Assembly: GCF_000284515.1 (NCBI RefSeq)
Contig: NC_017668.1
Location: forward strand, 1,984,001-2,048,000
Length of the DNA stretch: 64,000 bases
Source: Halobacillus halophilus DSM 2266
GTDB lineage: Bacteria > Bacillota > Bacilli > Bacillales > Halobacillaceae
Reading direction: 5' to 3'
In this document: positions 15,591 through 25,006 of the stretch, one piece after another
How positions within the stretch are numbered: position 1 is the stretch's first letter
Layout: each line of letters opens with the position of its first letter
Notes under the pieces: model-generated
The model's input: only the letters and a program-made list of their open reading frames with translations
Database searches by the model: none
What the model was told of the DNA's origin: nothing
Program-made: the position numbers and the translations under genes

Positions 15591-16508
15591 ATGGTTAAAG
15601 CGCAACGGCTTAACTACGGGGACCGAGTAGGAGTCATAGCCCCCGCTGGACCTCCAATAGAAGAGGATCTGAAAAGAGGTTTGGACGTTTTACGTTCTTT
15701 AGGACTCGATCCTGTACTAGGCGCCCATGTGCTTAATCAGGACCATACTTTTTCATATTTAGCTGCTCGTGATGAAGCAAGGTTAGAGGATTTGCATCGC
15801 ATGTTTCTGGACCCCTGCATTAAGGCTGTGTTTTGCGCACGCGGGGGATATGGTACGGCACGGCTTGCTCCTTATCTTGATTATTCAATGATCAGTTGCA
15901 ACCCAAAGGTGTTTTGGGGGTACAGTGATATTACTTATCTACACACCGCCATCTATAAATACAGTAATTTAGTTACTTTCCACGGACCTATGGTAGCTTC
16001 TGATCTAGGACGAACTCCCCTGAATAATGAAACCATCCTCTCCTTAGGTCAACTTTTTATGCCGAAGAATATAACTTTCCGTTATCCTGAATTTCCTTTT
16101 AATTCAATTCAGAACGGTAAAGCAGAGGGGATACTTGTAGGAGGAAATCTGACTGTACTTGCTGATTCAATGGGCACCGAGTTTGAACTGAATACAGATG
16201 ACAGAATTCTATTTATTGAAGAAATTAATGAGCCGGCCTACAGAATTGATGCTATGCTTCTACAACTGCAGCTCGCAGGAAAGTTCGCTCATGTTAAAGG
16301 GGTTATTCTTGGTGATTTCAACCTCAAGGTTTCTGAGCTAGCTGAGACTCAAAAGGTACTACGCCAGTTCTTCATGCCTTACAAATTTCCTGTCTTGCAA
16401 GGATTCCCTTCCGGACATTGTACACCCAATTATGGTATTCCTTTAGGAACAAGAGTGCACTTAGATACGACTGCTCTATTGTTACAAGTTGAAGCAGGGG
16501 TAAACTGA
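15591..16508 (+). CDS. LD-carboxypeptidase (peptidase family S66)
   Basis: A 305-residue serine peptidase of the S66/MccF family, which removes the terminal D-amino acid from tetrapeptides in wall recycling or acts on related amide bonds. The nucleophile is S112 in GYSDI; the other triad members are a glutamate at 210/211 (FIEEINEP) and H276 (GHCTPNYG). Start chosen at the ATG at 15591 (MVKAQRLNYGDRVGVIAPAG), where the conserved domain begins; ATGs at 15543 and 15573 are in frame but lack good ribosome binding sites. In B. subtilis, as recalled, recG is followed directly by fapR, so this gene is an insertion in a conserved order. Confidence 0.9.
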   Translation: MVKAQRLNYGDRVGVIAPAGPPIEEDLKRGLDVLRSLGLDPVLGAHVLNQDHTFSYLAARDEARLEDLHRMFLDPCIKAVFCARGGYGTARLAPYLDYSMISCNPKVFWGYSDITYLHTAIYKYSNLVTFHGPMVASDLGRTPLNNETILSLGQLFMPKNITFRYPEFPFNSIQNGKAEGILVGGNLTVLADSMGTEFELNTDDRILFIEEINEPAYRIDAMLLQLQLAGKFAHVKGVILGDFNLKVSELAETQKVLRQFFMPYKFPVLQGFPSGHCTPNYGIPLGTRVHLDTTALLLQVEAGVN

Positions 16509-16533
16509 GCTGCCATTGGTCGATACATGATCC

Positions 16534-16562
16534 TTGCGAAATTGATTTTGGTATTATATATT
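16534..16562 (+). promoter_or_regulatory. Sigma-A promoter of the fapR operon
   Basis: TTGCGA and TATATT are separated by 17 bases. The FapR box begins five bases downstream of the -10 element. Confidence 0.65.
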
Positions 16563-16566
16563 ACTA

Positions 16567-16583
16567 TTAGTACCTAGTCATAA
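16567..16583 (+). promoter_or_regulatory. FapR operator
   Basis: TTAGTACCTAGTCATAA is very close to the known FapR box (TTAGTACCTnGTCTTAA). It covers the probable transcription start of fapR, consistent with autoregulation relieved by malonyl-CoA/malonyl-ACP. Confidence 0.88.
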
Positions 16584-16620
16584 AGCGACTGCTTTTGATT
16601 AATTGGACGGTGGAATTACG

Positions 16621-17181
16621 ATGAAGAAGTCTAAAAAGATGAGGCAAAAAGAGTTGAAGGAGACGCTTGAGGTTTCGCCATTTACCACGGACGAGGAACT
16701 CGCTCGACGCTTTGGAGTCAGCATCCAAACCATTCGATTGGACCGCATGGAAATGTCTATTCCAGAATTGAGAGAAAGAATTAAATCAGTAGCTACCCAG
16801 GAATGGAATGAGACTGTAAAAGCCCTGCCGATTGAAGAAGTCATTGGTGAAGTTGTTGACTTAGAGCTGGATGAACGAGCCATTTCTATTTTAGATATTA
16901 GACCAGAGCACGTGTTTTCCAGAAATAATATAGCAAGAGGTCATCACCTCTTTGCTCAGGCAAATTCATTGGCAGTGGCCGTAATCAATGATGAACTTGC
17001 TTTAACCGCTCGCTCGGATATTCATTTTCGTAGACAAGTGAAACTTGGTGAGCGTGTCGTTTCAAAAGCCAATGTAGAAGGGAAAGATTCCAGGGGTCAC
17101 ACCATTGTGAACGTTCAGAGTTACGTTGGAAATGAAGAAGTGTTTGCGGGCACATTTGAGATGTTCCGTTCGAATCAATAG
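16621..17181 (+). CDS. fapR: Transcription factor FapR, lipid synthesis regulator
   Basis: A 186-residue repressor of fatty-acid and phospholipid genes. The N-terminal helix-turn-helix holds [18 protein letters not shown] (about 24–41), and the C-terminal hot-dog domain that binds malonyl-CoA contains [16 protein letters not shown] (about 102–117). Start at the ATG at 16621 with GGTGGA upstream; an in-frame TTG at 16603 is less likely. Heads the operon fapR–plsX–fabD–fabG and sits directly behind its own operator. Confidence 0.97.
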   Translation: MKKSKKMRQKELKETLEVSPFTTDEELARRFGVSIQTIRLDRMEMSIPELRERIKSVATQEWNETVKALPIEEVIGEVVDLELDERAISILDIRPEHVFSRNNIARGHHLFAQANSLAVAVINDELALTARSDIHFRRQVKLGERVVSKANVEGKDSRGHTIVNVQSYVGNEEVFAGTFEMFRSNQ

Positions 17182-17196
17182 AAGGAGGATCAATTT

Positions 17197-18201
17197 ATGA
17201 AACTAGCTATTGATGCTATGGGCGGGGATCACGCACCAGAAGCCATCGTGAAAGGGGCTGTTCATGCGGCTGAAACGATTAAAGGTGTCGAAATCACTTT
17301 AGTCGGAGATCAAGAACAGATTACCCCTTTTCTAAAAGGACAGTCTAATATTAAAGTGATACATACAACAGAAGTGATTACTTCGGAAGATGAGCCTGTC
17401 AGGGCTGTCCGAAGGAAAAAAAATGCTTCCATGGTTTTAATGGCTAAGGAAGTGAAAGAAGGAAGAGCAGATGGTTGTGTGTCTGCAGGTAACACGGGAG
17501 CATTAATGAGCGCCGGTCTTTTTGTAGTGGGACGAATGGAAGGAGTAGAGCGCCCAGCTCTAAGCCCAACATTACCTACCCAGGACGGTCAGGGTTTCTT
17601 AATGCTTGATGTGGGTGCCAATGTAGATGCAAAGCCTGAGCACCTTCTGCAATACGCGGTTATTGGTTCCATTTATGCAGAAAACGTACGAAAAATTTCC
17701 AAGCCGCGTGTAGGATTGCTCAATGTAGGGACTGAAGATGGAAAAGGGACAGACCTTACTAAAAAAACGTTCCAGCTTTTGAAAGAGGCCCCAATTAATT
17801 TCATTGGAAATGTAGAAGCTCGTGACCTTCTGGATGGTGCGGCGGATGTCGTCGTAACGGATGGATTCACCGGGAATATAGCACTTAAGACCATAGAAGG
17901 AACGGCAATGACCATGTTTTCTATGATGAAGAAAACGTTCATGAGCAATCTTAAGACAAAAATTGCTGCAGGATTAGCCAAAAATGACCTGAGAAAACTT
18001 AAAGGTCAGCTGGATTATTCAGAGTATGGAGGGGCAGGGCTGTTCGGCCTGGCAGCGCCTGTGATTAAAGCGCATGGCTCCTCTAACGAACGGGCCGCTT
18101 ATAACGCTATCCGCCAGGCTTGTGAAATGATCGAACTTGATGTCACTCAAACCATCTCGAATACACTGAAGACCATTCAATCAGAGGAGGAAGAAAAGTG
18201 A
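17197..18201 (+). CDS. plsX: Phosphate acyltransferase PlsX
   Basis: A 334-residue peripheral membrane enzyme that converts acyl-ACP to acyl-phosphate, the first step of phospholipid synthesis in Gram-positives. Starts [14 protein letters not shown], the family signature, and contains [12 protein letters not shown] (near 91–102) and [10 protein letters not shown] (near 226–235). An AGAAGGAGG ribosome binding site precedes ATG 17197. The stop overlaps the fabD start (GTGA), implying translational coupling. Confidence 0.97.
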   Translation: MKLAIDAMGGDHAPEAIVKGAVHAAETIKGVEITLVGDQEQITPFLKGQSNIKVIHTTEVITSEDEPVRAVRRKKNASMVLMAKEVKEGRADGCVSAGNTGALMSAGLFVVGRMEGVERPALSPTLPTQDGQGFLMLDVGANVDAKPEHLLQYAVIGSIYAENVRKISKPRVGLLNVGTEDGKGTDLTKKTFQLLKEAPINFIGNVEARDLLDGAADVVVTDGFTGNIALKTIEGTAMTMFSMMKKTFMSNLKTKIAAGLAKNDLRKLKGQLDYSEYGGAGLFGLAAPVIKAHGSSNERAAYNAIRQACEMIELDVTQTISNTLKTIQSEEEEK

Positions 18202-19139
18202 AAAAAACAGCTTTTATTTTTCCAGGACAGGGATCGCAAGAAGTAGGAATGGGTAAAGCAATGTATGACTTCTATCCTTCTGTGAAAAAAATGTTTGATG
18301 ATGCCGATGACGTACTCGGTTATTCATTGACTACACTTATGTTCGAAGGGCCCCAGGAAGAACTAACTAAAACGGAGAACGCTCAGCCAGCTTTATTGCT
18401 GAATAGTGTAGCTATTAACCACGTCTTAAAAGAAGAAGGTATCAAACCTTCTATGACAGCGGGACATAGTCTAGGCGAATATAGTGCTCTTGTAGCTTCC
18501 GGTTCCCTTGACCCCATGGCGGCTGTGCAGCTGGTGCATACGCGCGGAAAGTTGATGGAAGAAGCTTATCCAACCGGAAAAGGTTCAATGGCGGCTGTAT
18601 TGGGGATGTCTCAAGAGGAAATCGAGAAAGTTCTGGAAGGGTTCAATGACGATGAGCCTGTTGACCTGGCGAATATTAATTGCCCTGGGCAAATTGTAAT
18701 CTCTGGAACAAAAGAGGGAGTATCTCAGGCATCAGAACAGCTGTCCGAAGCTGGAGCTAAGCGTGTACTACCTTTGAATGTGAGTGGACCTTTTCACTCT
18801 CGTCTCATGAAACCCGCAAGCGGTGACTTTGCCGACCATTTGTCGAAGAATTCGATTTCGGAAGCGTCTGTACCTGTATATGCGAATGTTACAGCAGGTC
18901 CTGTTACAGAAGCAGATGAAATTGAGAAGCTGCTTGTTAAGCAGTTATATTCTCCGGTCCGTTTTCAGCAAATACTTGAAGCATTTGTTGAAGAGGACGT
19001 GGATGCCATCGTAGAAATCGGTAACGGAAAAGTCTTGAGCGGACTTGTACGAAAGGTTAAGCGAAGAATGAAAACATTTAATGTGCAGGATCCTGAAACA
19101 GTAGACCAATTTATCCAATGGTATAAGGAGGAGTCTTAA
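18198..19139 (+). CDS. fabD: Malonyl-CoA:ACP transacylase
   Basis: A 313-residue enzyme that loads malonyl groups onto acyl carrier protein. N-terminal FPGQGSQ (8–14), nucleophile S91 in GHSLGEYSA, and GPFHSRLM with the catalytic histidine near residue 200. Starts at GTG 18198 inside the plsX stop codon and ends by one-base overlap with fabG (TAATG). Confidence 0.97.
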   Translation: MKKTAFIFPGQGSQEVGMGKAMYDFYPSVKKMFDDADDVLGYSLTTLMFEGPQEELTKTENAQPALLLNSVAINHVLKEEGIKPSMTAGHSLGEYSALVASGSLDPMAAVQLVHTRGKLMEEAYPTGKGSMAAVLGMSQEEIEKVLEGFNDDEPVDLANINCPGQIVISGTKEGVSQASEQLSEAGAKRVLPLNVSGPFHSRLMKPASGDFADHLSKNSISEASVPVYANVTAGPVTEADEIEKLLVKQLYSPVRFQQILEAFVEEDVDAIVEIGNGKVLSGLVRKVKRRMKTFNVQDPETVDQFIQWYKEES

Positions 19140-19879
19140 TGTTACAAGAACAAGCAGCTCTCGTTACCGGGGCTTCCCGTGGAATTGGACGAGCCATTGC
19201 TATGGAACTCGCCTCTAAAGGTGCTAAAGTCGCCGTTAACTATGCTGGCAGTGAAGATAAAGCAGAAGCAGTTGTGCAGGAAATTATAGATCAGGGTGGA
19301 GAAGCTATCAAAATACAGGCTGATGTAACGAGTGAGGACGACGTTAAACGCATGATTAAAACAGTCGTAGATGAATTCGGCCGCCTTGATATTCTTGTTA
19401 ATAATGCAGGCATTACGAAAGACAACTTACTTATGAGGATGAAAGAAGAAGAATTCGATTCCGTTATTGATACGAATCTTAAAGGCGTGTTTCTTTGTAC
19501 CAAAGGCGTAACGCGTCAGATGATGAAACAAAAGTACGGCCGGATCATCAATGTGGCTTCTATCGTAGGGGTTTCAGGAAATGCTGGGCAGGCTAACTAT
19601 GTAGCTGCAAAAGCAGGGGTGATCGGCATGACGAAATCAAATGCCAAAGAACTTGCTTCAAGGAATATTCAGGTTAATGCAGTTGCTCCGGGTTATATTA
19701 CTACAGATATGACAGAGGCGCTTACTTTCGAACAAAGAGAACAGATGTTATCCTTAATCCCTCTGAACCGTCTTGGTGAAGCGGCAGACGTTGCTCGTGT
19801 TGTCCGTTTTCTAGCTTCAGAAGACGCTGCTTATATGACGGGCCAGACCTTGCATGTTGATGGCGGAATGGTCATGTAA
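19139..19879 (+). CDS. fabG: 3-oxoacyl-[ACP] reductase
   Basis: A 246-residue SDR enzyme catalysing the NADPH-dependent ketoreduction step of fatty-acid elongation. Cofactor motif TGASRGIG (11–18), NNAG near 88–91, the serine in [10 protein letters not shown] and YVAAK (near 153–157), and the C-terminal [11 protein letters not shown] typical of FabG. Coupled to fabD by a one-base overlap, with GGAGG inside the end of fabD. Confidence 0.97.
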   Translation: MLQEQAALVTGASRGIGRAIAMELASKGAKVAVNYAGSEDKAEAVVQEIIDQGGEAIKIQADVTSEDDVKRMIKTVVDEFGRLDILVNNAGITKDNLLMRMKEEEFDSVIDTNLKGVFLCTKGVTRQMMKQKYGRIINVASIVGVSGNAGQANYVAAKAGVIGMTKSNAKELASRNIQVNAVAPGYITTDMTEALTFEQREQMLSLIPLNRLGEAADVARVVRFLASEDAAYMTGQTLHVDGGMVM

Positions 19880-19938
19880 AAATGATATGGTTTTTCGCTT
19901 GAAAATTTACTATAATGACTGAAGGGAGGTGAAGTCCA

Positions 19939-20172
19939 ATGGCAGATACATTTGATCGAGTAAAACAAATCATCGTTGATCGTTTAGACGTTGAGGAATC
20001 TAAAGTAACAATGGAGGCTTCCTTCAAAGAAGATTTAGAAGCAGACTCTTTAGACGTAGTAGAGCTTGTAATGGAGCTTGAAGATGAGTTTGATATGGAA
20101 ATCTCAGACGAAGAAGCTGAAAAAATCAATACAGTTGGGAACGCTGTGAATTACATAAACAGTGTGCTATAA
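19939..20172 (+). CDS. acpP: Acyl carrier protein
   Basis: A 77-residue, very acidic carrier with the phosphopantetheine attachment serine S37 in EADSLDVVE. Start ATG 19939 after GGGAGGTGA. The 59-base gap after fabG contains TATAAT at 19912–19917 with a weak -35, so a separate promoter is possible. Confidence 0.97.
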   Translation: MADTFDRVKQIIVDRLDVEESKVTMEASFKEDLEADSLDVVELVMELEDEFDMEISDEEAEKINTVGNAVNYINSVL

Positions 20173-20184
20173 CCCTTCAAACAT

Positions 20185-20214
20185 GCTGTCTGTGTAAAAG
20201 CAGGCAGCCTTTCC
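20185..20214 (+). terminator. Weak terminator-like hairpin after acpP
   Basis: GCTGTCTG pairs imperfectly with CAGGCAGC, then CTTTCCT. May only partly stop transcription into rnc. Confidence 0.4.
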
Positions 20215-20252
20215 TATTGATGAGAAATTTATAGCAAAGGACAAGGTGATTT

Positions 20253-20945
20253 ATGGATGATTTTTCCAGTTTCCAGAAGAGAGTCAATATCCACTTCCAG
20301 GATATCTCGTTACTGGAACAAGCTTTCACACATTCATCTTATGTGAATGAGCATCGTAAAACGGAGCGCAAGGATAATGAGCGTCTGGAATTTTTAGGTG
20401 ATGCTGTTTTGGAATTAGGTGTCTCACAATACTTGTATCGGGAGTATCCTGATATGGCAGAAGGAGAGCTTACCAAGTTCCGCGCTTCTATAGTCTGCGA
20501 AGCATCTCTTGTAGATTTCGCTAAAGACCTTAACTTTCATGAGCTTATTTTATTGGGCAAAGGAGAGGAATTAACAGGTGGACGCAACCGGCCGGCCTTG
20601 CTCGCTGATGTATTTGAAGCCTTCATTGGTGCTTTGTATTTGGATCAAGGCTTTGAAGAGGTAGTAACATTCTTAGAGAAGTATGTTTACCCTAAGGTTA
20701 AAAAAGGTGCTTTTTCTCATGCGATGGATTTTAAAAGTCAGCTACAGGAATTTATTCAGCGGGATAAAAACAGTAAGATTGAATATGAAATTGTAGAAGA
20801 AAGAGGACCTGCCCACAGCAGAGAATTTATTGCTCATGTTCGGATCCAGGGAGAAGTTGGTGGAATCGGGGTCGGCAGAACAAAGAAAGAGGCAGAGCAG
20901 CGGGCTGCCCAAAAAGCATTAGAAAATCACGGAGCCCTTTCCTGA
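20253..20945 (+). CDS. rnc: Ribonuclease III
   Basis: A 230-residue double-strand-specific endonuclease for rRNA and mRNA processing. The catalytic signature [12 protein letters not shown] is at about 42–53, a second acidic site is in [15 protein letters not shown] (near 114–128), and the dsRNA-binding domain is at about 155–228, ending in [13 protein letters not shown]. Start ATG 20253 after AAGGTGA. Closed by a strong bidirectional terminator. Confidence 0.97.
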   Translation: MDDFSSFQKRVNIHFQDISLLEQAFTHSSYVNEHRKTERKDNERLEFLGDAVLELGVSQYLYREYPDMAEGELTKFRASIVCEASLVDFAKDLNFHELILLGKGEELTGGRNRPALLADVFEAFIGALYLDQGFEEVVTFLEKYVYPKVKKGAFSHAMDFKSQLQEFIQRDKNSKIEYEIVEERGPAHSREFIAHVRIQGEVGGIGVGRTKKEAEQRAAQKALENHGALS

Positions 20946-20996
20946 AAAAAGGACAGGCTAGAACTCGGATGAAGTTCTGGCCTGTCCTTTTTATTA
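20946..20996. terminator. Bidirectional terminator
   Basis: A 20-base arm at 20946–20965 pairs with 20973–20992 with one mismatch; A and T runs flank it. It separates rnc from the convergent DUF1128 gene. Confidence 0.88.
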
Positions 20997-21006
20997 TTGA
21001 ACCTTT

Positions 21007-21234
21007 TTATTGAGGTTTCCGAAATCTTCCCAATTCTTGAACAAATGTCTGGATCTCTGACACACTTAACTGTCCTTTCATTTGAACAATATCGTGTAAT
21101 TCCTTAATCTCGTCATACTTCTCTAAATCGTAATCATCCGGGTCCATGATGGTGCGGTTCACAACTTGTAACCGGTCGGCCATATCATTAATAATGAATT
21201 CAAGATTCTCGCGCGTAGGTTCTTCTAAACTCAA
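21007..21234 (-). CDS. DUF1128 family protein (YfkK-like)
   Basis: A 75-residue helical, acidic protein. The pattern NLEFIINDMADRLQVVNRTIM, then the conserved D/Y-rich DDYDLEKYDEIKELHDIV and the C-terminal SVSEIQTFVQELGRFRK fits DUF1128 (UPF0435), small cytosolic proteins of Bacilli with no known function. Start TTG at 21234 behind AAGGAGGA. Lies alone on the opposite strand between rnc and smc, which are adjacent and co-directional in B. subtilis as recalled. Confidence 0.85.
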   Translation of the reverse strand: MSLEEPTRENLEFIINDMADRLQVVNRTIMDPDDYDLEKYDEIKELHDIVQMKGQLSVSEIQTFVQELGRFRKPQ

Positions 21235-21426
21235 GACAAATCCTCCTTCAAAGCTCCTAGTATGGGCTAATACATATAATAAAATACTTTTCTGCTTTTT
21301 AAAACCCTTTGCTGTAAGGAAAAATTAAAGTTCTTATCGCTCGTCATCACTTCCTACCGTAGGGCGGATGTTTATGATAAAATAAATTAGTTGAGTGAAA
21401 GATTGCGAATATACAGGAGGATGAAT

Positions 21427-24400
21427 ATGTTCCTCAAACAGTTAGATACCATAGGGTTTAAATCATTTGCTGAAAGAGTAACGGTCGATTTCGTACCGGG
21501 CGTCACCTCAGTTGTCGGACCGAACGGAAGCGGCAAAAGTAATATTACGGATGCTATACGCTGGGTGCTGGGAGAGCAGTCAGCCAGATCTCTCAGAGGA
21601 TCGAAGATGGAAGATATCATTTTCGCAGGCAGTGACACACGAAAAGCGCAGAATATGGCTGAAGTCACTTTGACGCTTGATAATTCTGATCAGACCCTTC
21701 CTCTTGATTATCAGGAAGTTAGTGTGATGAGACGAGTGTTTCGTTCGGGAGAAAGTGAATTTTATATTAATAATCAAACATGCAGATTAAAAGATATTGT
21801 CGATTTATTTATGGACTCAGGTCTCGGACGTGAGGCTTTTTCCATTATTAGTCAGGGGAAAGTGGAAGAAATTTTAAGCTCGAAAGCGGAAGAGCGGCGC
21901 TCGATTTTCGAAGAAGCAGCTGGAGTTTTGAAGTACAAGCAGAGAAAAAAGAAAGCGGAATATAAACTCGCAGAAACTCAGGAGAACTTAAATCGGGTTG
22001 AAGATATAATTCATGAAATAGATGGACAGCTTGAACCGCTAAAAGAACAGGCTGCTGTGGCTAAGGACTATTTGGAGAAAAAGGAAGACTTAAAACAAAT
22101 AGAGGTTTCCCTATTAATCACCCAAATAGAAAATCTTCATGGAGAGTGGCAGGAACTCCTTAAAGAATTGGCTACGGTTAAAGAACAGGAATCAGAACTG
22201 CGGTCACATATAGAAGAAAAAGAAACTGCTGTTGTAAAGCAGCGGGACACAATGCAGGCTCTTGATGAATCGATTGAGGATCTACAGGAAACCCTGCTGG
22301 TTCTAACTAAAGAGCTGGAAAATCTCGAAGGCAGACGAGAACTTATGAAAGAGCGTCATAAGCACTTTGAAGAGAATAAAACAAAAGTCGAACAGGATTA
22401 TGAAGAGCTTTCCAGTAAATTGGATGAACTTCAAAAAACAGCTAAGAAGGAAACAAAACAATTAAATGCGTTCAAGAAACAACGAAAGCAGACCAAGGAT
22501 GATCTTGAGCAGACGAACCAGGCGCTTAGTGAAGATATAGAAGGTATTGAAGATCAGATCGAAGACCTTAAAAGTGATTATATTGATCTTCTGAATGAAC
22601 AGGCAGCCAAAAGAAATGAAAAGCAGTCTCTCGAAAAGCAGGTATCACAGATCAATTATAAAAAAGGCCATCAACAGACACGCTTCAGTGATCTAAGGGA
22701 CGAACGAGAAGTCCTCGAAACCAGCTTAACTGAAGCTGTGGAAAATCTGAAGAATATATCCGATCTGCGCGAGAAGAAGGAAAAACATCTAGCCGGCCTT
22801 CAAGAAGAACTGGAAGAAAATCAACAATCCTATCAGGAGTGGCAGGAGAAATTATATAAAGGCTACCAATACTTAGAAAAGCTGCGATCGAAAAAAGAAA
22901 TGCTGGAAGATATGAAGGAAGATTTCTCAGGCTATTATCAGGGTGTTCGTGAAGTATTAAAAGCAAGACAAAACCAGCAGCTTATGAATATTGAAGGTGC
23001 TGTACTGGAACTGATCGACATCCCGGGGGATTATTTAACAGCTATTGAGACGGCTCTTGGAGCCCAGGCTCAGCATATTGTTGTTAAAGATGATCAAGCT
23101 GGCAGAAAGGCGATTCACTGGCTGAAGAATAATAATAAAGGCCGTGCCACGTTCTTACCTTTAACTTCCATACAGCCGCGTTCCGTACACAACCAAGCGG
23201 CTTCAAAACTCCCAGAGCAGGAAGGCTTTGTCGGAGTCGCCGCTGACCTCGTAACGTATGACAGCCGTTTTAAAAAAGCGATCCAACACCTTCTAGGACA
23301 TATTGTTATCGCCGAAGACTTACAGCACGCCAATTCGATTGCTCAATTCCTAAATCGCAAATACCGGATTGTGACGCTTGAAGGAGACGTGGTGAACCCT
23401 GGTGGTTCGATGTCAGGCGGAGCTCAGAAAAAGTCGGGACAGTCGCTTTTTACTCGGGAAAAAGAGCTGTTGGAACTAAGAGATAATATTCACGAATTTC
23501 AATCCAAAACTGAACAAGTGGAACAAAAAGTTAAACATTTAAAGAATGAGACCACGAACCAGCAGCAAGAAATAGAGCGAGTCAGCCAGGAAGTAGCAGA
23601 ACTTAAAAATGAAGAATATGAGAAACAGTCTGATAAGCGTGAACAGCAAGTGAAAATGGATCATTTAAATAGTCAGCTTCAGCTGTTTGATCAGGATCAG
23701 GCTCAGTTTGATCAAGACAGGCATCAGGCTGATAATCAAATGAGTGAGCTTGATAAAGATCTAAAAGCATTAACGCAGAAACTGGAGAATATTCAAAAAG
23801 AAATTGATGATTTAACAGCTGCAAAAGACCGGCAAAAAGTGGACGAAGCTAATTTACAGAGCCGACGACAAGAGCTCCAGATTCAACTGGCTGAGCAGGA
23901 ATCATCTGTCCAGAATCAACAGGAAAAAGCTGACCGGTACAACCAGGAACTAGCTTCCGTTAAAGCCGAACTGAAAGAAAACCGAGAGGAACATAAACGT
24001 TTAATGGAAGTTTTTGATTCTAACCAGACGGAAGAAGAAGTCCTGGCTTCCATTGAGGAAACAAAACAGAGAAAGGAAGCTACTTCTTCACTCATTCAGG
24101 ATAGAAGAAAAGAGAGAAATGAGCATGGACAGGAAATTCAGAGGGCTGAACAATTGTTGAAGGAACAAAAAAGACGTCAGCAAAACTTCACCCAGGATAT
24201 TCAGCAAAAAGAAGTAAAAGCAAACCGGCTGGATGTAGAACTTGAAAATCTGTTGAATTATCTCCAGGAGGAATACGTTATAACATTCGAAAAAGCTAAG
24301 AATGACTACCCTCCTGTAGAGGATGTTGATCAGGCATCCACAGATGTCAAGCTGATCAAAAGATCAATTGAAGAACTTGGCACCGTCAATCTTGGAGCAA

Positions 24401-24993
24401 TTGAAGAGTATGATCGTATTTTGGAAAGGTATGAATTTCTAAAGGGACAGCAGGAGGACTTGCTGGAAGCTAAACAGACTCTTCATAGTGTTATCGGTGA
24501 AATGGACGGAGAAATGCAGCGGCGTTTTGAAGATACTTTCACAAAGATTCGTGCAGAATTTGAAGAAGTTTTCCGGGAATTGTTTGGAGGGGGACGTGCG
24601 GATCTTAAATTAACAGATCCTGAAAATATGCTCGAAACGGGTGTGGATATCGTTGCCCAACCTCCTGGGAAAAAGCTTCAGAATTTAAGTTTGCTTTCTG
24701 GTGGAGAGCGTGCCCTTACTGCCATAGCTCTTTTATTTTCCATCTTGCGTGTACGTCCTGTACCATTCTGTGTACTCGATGAAGTAGAAGCGGCATTAGA
24801 TGAAGCCAACGTAGATCGATTTGCTCGCTTCTTAAAAGAGTTCAGCGCAGATACACAGTTCATCGTTATTACACACCGCAAAGGTACTATGGAAGAATCA
24901 GACGTTTTATACGGAGTTACGATGCAGGAATCAGGGGTTTCAAAACTAGTATCTGTCCGACTGGAAGAAACACCTGAATTACTAGAAGCGTAG
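21427..24993 (+). CDS. smc: Chromosome segregation protein SMC
   Basis: An 1188-residue structural-maintenance ATPase of the condensin Smc–ScpAB. The N-terminal head has Walker A GPNGSGKSN (about 32–40), long coiled coils (about 170–500 and 670–1000) flank a hinge around 510–650 (GDYLTAIETALGAQAQ, GDVVNPGGSMSGG), and the C-terminal head has the ABC signature LSGGERALTA and Walker B FCVLDEVEAALDEAN. Start at the ATG at 21427 (MFLKQLDTIGFKSF), six bases after GGAGG; the ATG at 21421 abuts that site. ftsY follows within 13 bases. Confidence 0.98.
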   Translation: MFLKQLDTIGFKSFAERVTVDFVPGVTSVVGPNGSGKSNITDAIRWVLGEQSARSLRGSKMEDIIFAGSDTRKAQNMAEVTLTLDNSDQTLPLDYQEVSVMRRVFRSGESEFYINNQTCRLKDIVDLFMDSGLGREAFSIISQGKVEEILSSKAEERRSIFEEAAGVLKYKQRKKKAEYKLAETQENLNRVEDIIHEIDGQLEPLKEQAAVAKDYLEKKEDLKQIEVSLLITQIENLHGEWQELLKELATVKEQESELRSHIEEKETAVVKQRDTMQALDESIEDLQETLLVLTKELENLEGRRELMKERHKHFEENKTKVEQDYEELSSKLDELQKTAKKETKQLNAFKKQRKQTKDDLEQTNQALSEDIEGIEDQIEDLKSDYIDLLNEQAAKRNEKQSLEKQVSQINYKKGHQQTRFSDLRDEREVLETSLTEAVENLKNISDLREKKEKHLAGLQEELEENQQSYQEWQEKLYKGYQYLEKLRSKKEMLEDMKEDFSGYYQGVREVLKARQNQQLMNIEGAVLELIDIPGDYLTAIETALGAQAQHIVVKDDQAGRKAIHWLKNNNKGRATFLPLTSIQPRSVHNQAASKLPEQEGFVGVAADLVTYDSRFKKAIQHLLGHIVIAEDLQHANSIAQFLNRKYRIVTLEGDVVNPGGSMSGGAQKKSGQSLFTREKELLELRDNIHEFQSKTEQVEQKVKHLKNETTNQQQEIERVSQEVAELKNEEYEKQSDKREQQVKMDHLNSQLQLFDQDQAQFDQDRHQADNQMSELDKDLKALTQKLENIQKEIDDLTAAKDRQKVDEANLQSRRQELQIQLAEQESSVQNQQEKADRYNQELASVKAELKENREEHKRLMEVFDSNQTEEEVLASIEETKQRKEATSSLIQDRRKERNEHGQEIQRAEQLLKEQKRRQQNFTQDIQQKEVKANRLDVELENLLNYLQEEYVITFEKAKNDYPPVEDVDQASTDVKLIKRSIEELGTVNLGAIEEYDRILERYEFLKGQQEDLLEAKQTLHSVIGEMDGEMQRRFEDTFTKIRAEFEEVFRELFGGGRADLKLTDPENMLETGVDIVAQPPGKKLQNLSLLSGGERALTAIALLFSILRVRPVPFCVLDEVEAALDEANVDRFARFLKEFSADTQFIVITHRKGTMEESDVLYGVTMQESGVSKLVSVRLEETPELLEA

Positions 24994-25006
24994 AAAGGAT
25001 GAGTTG

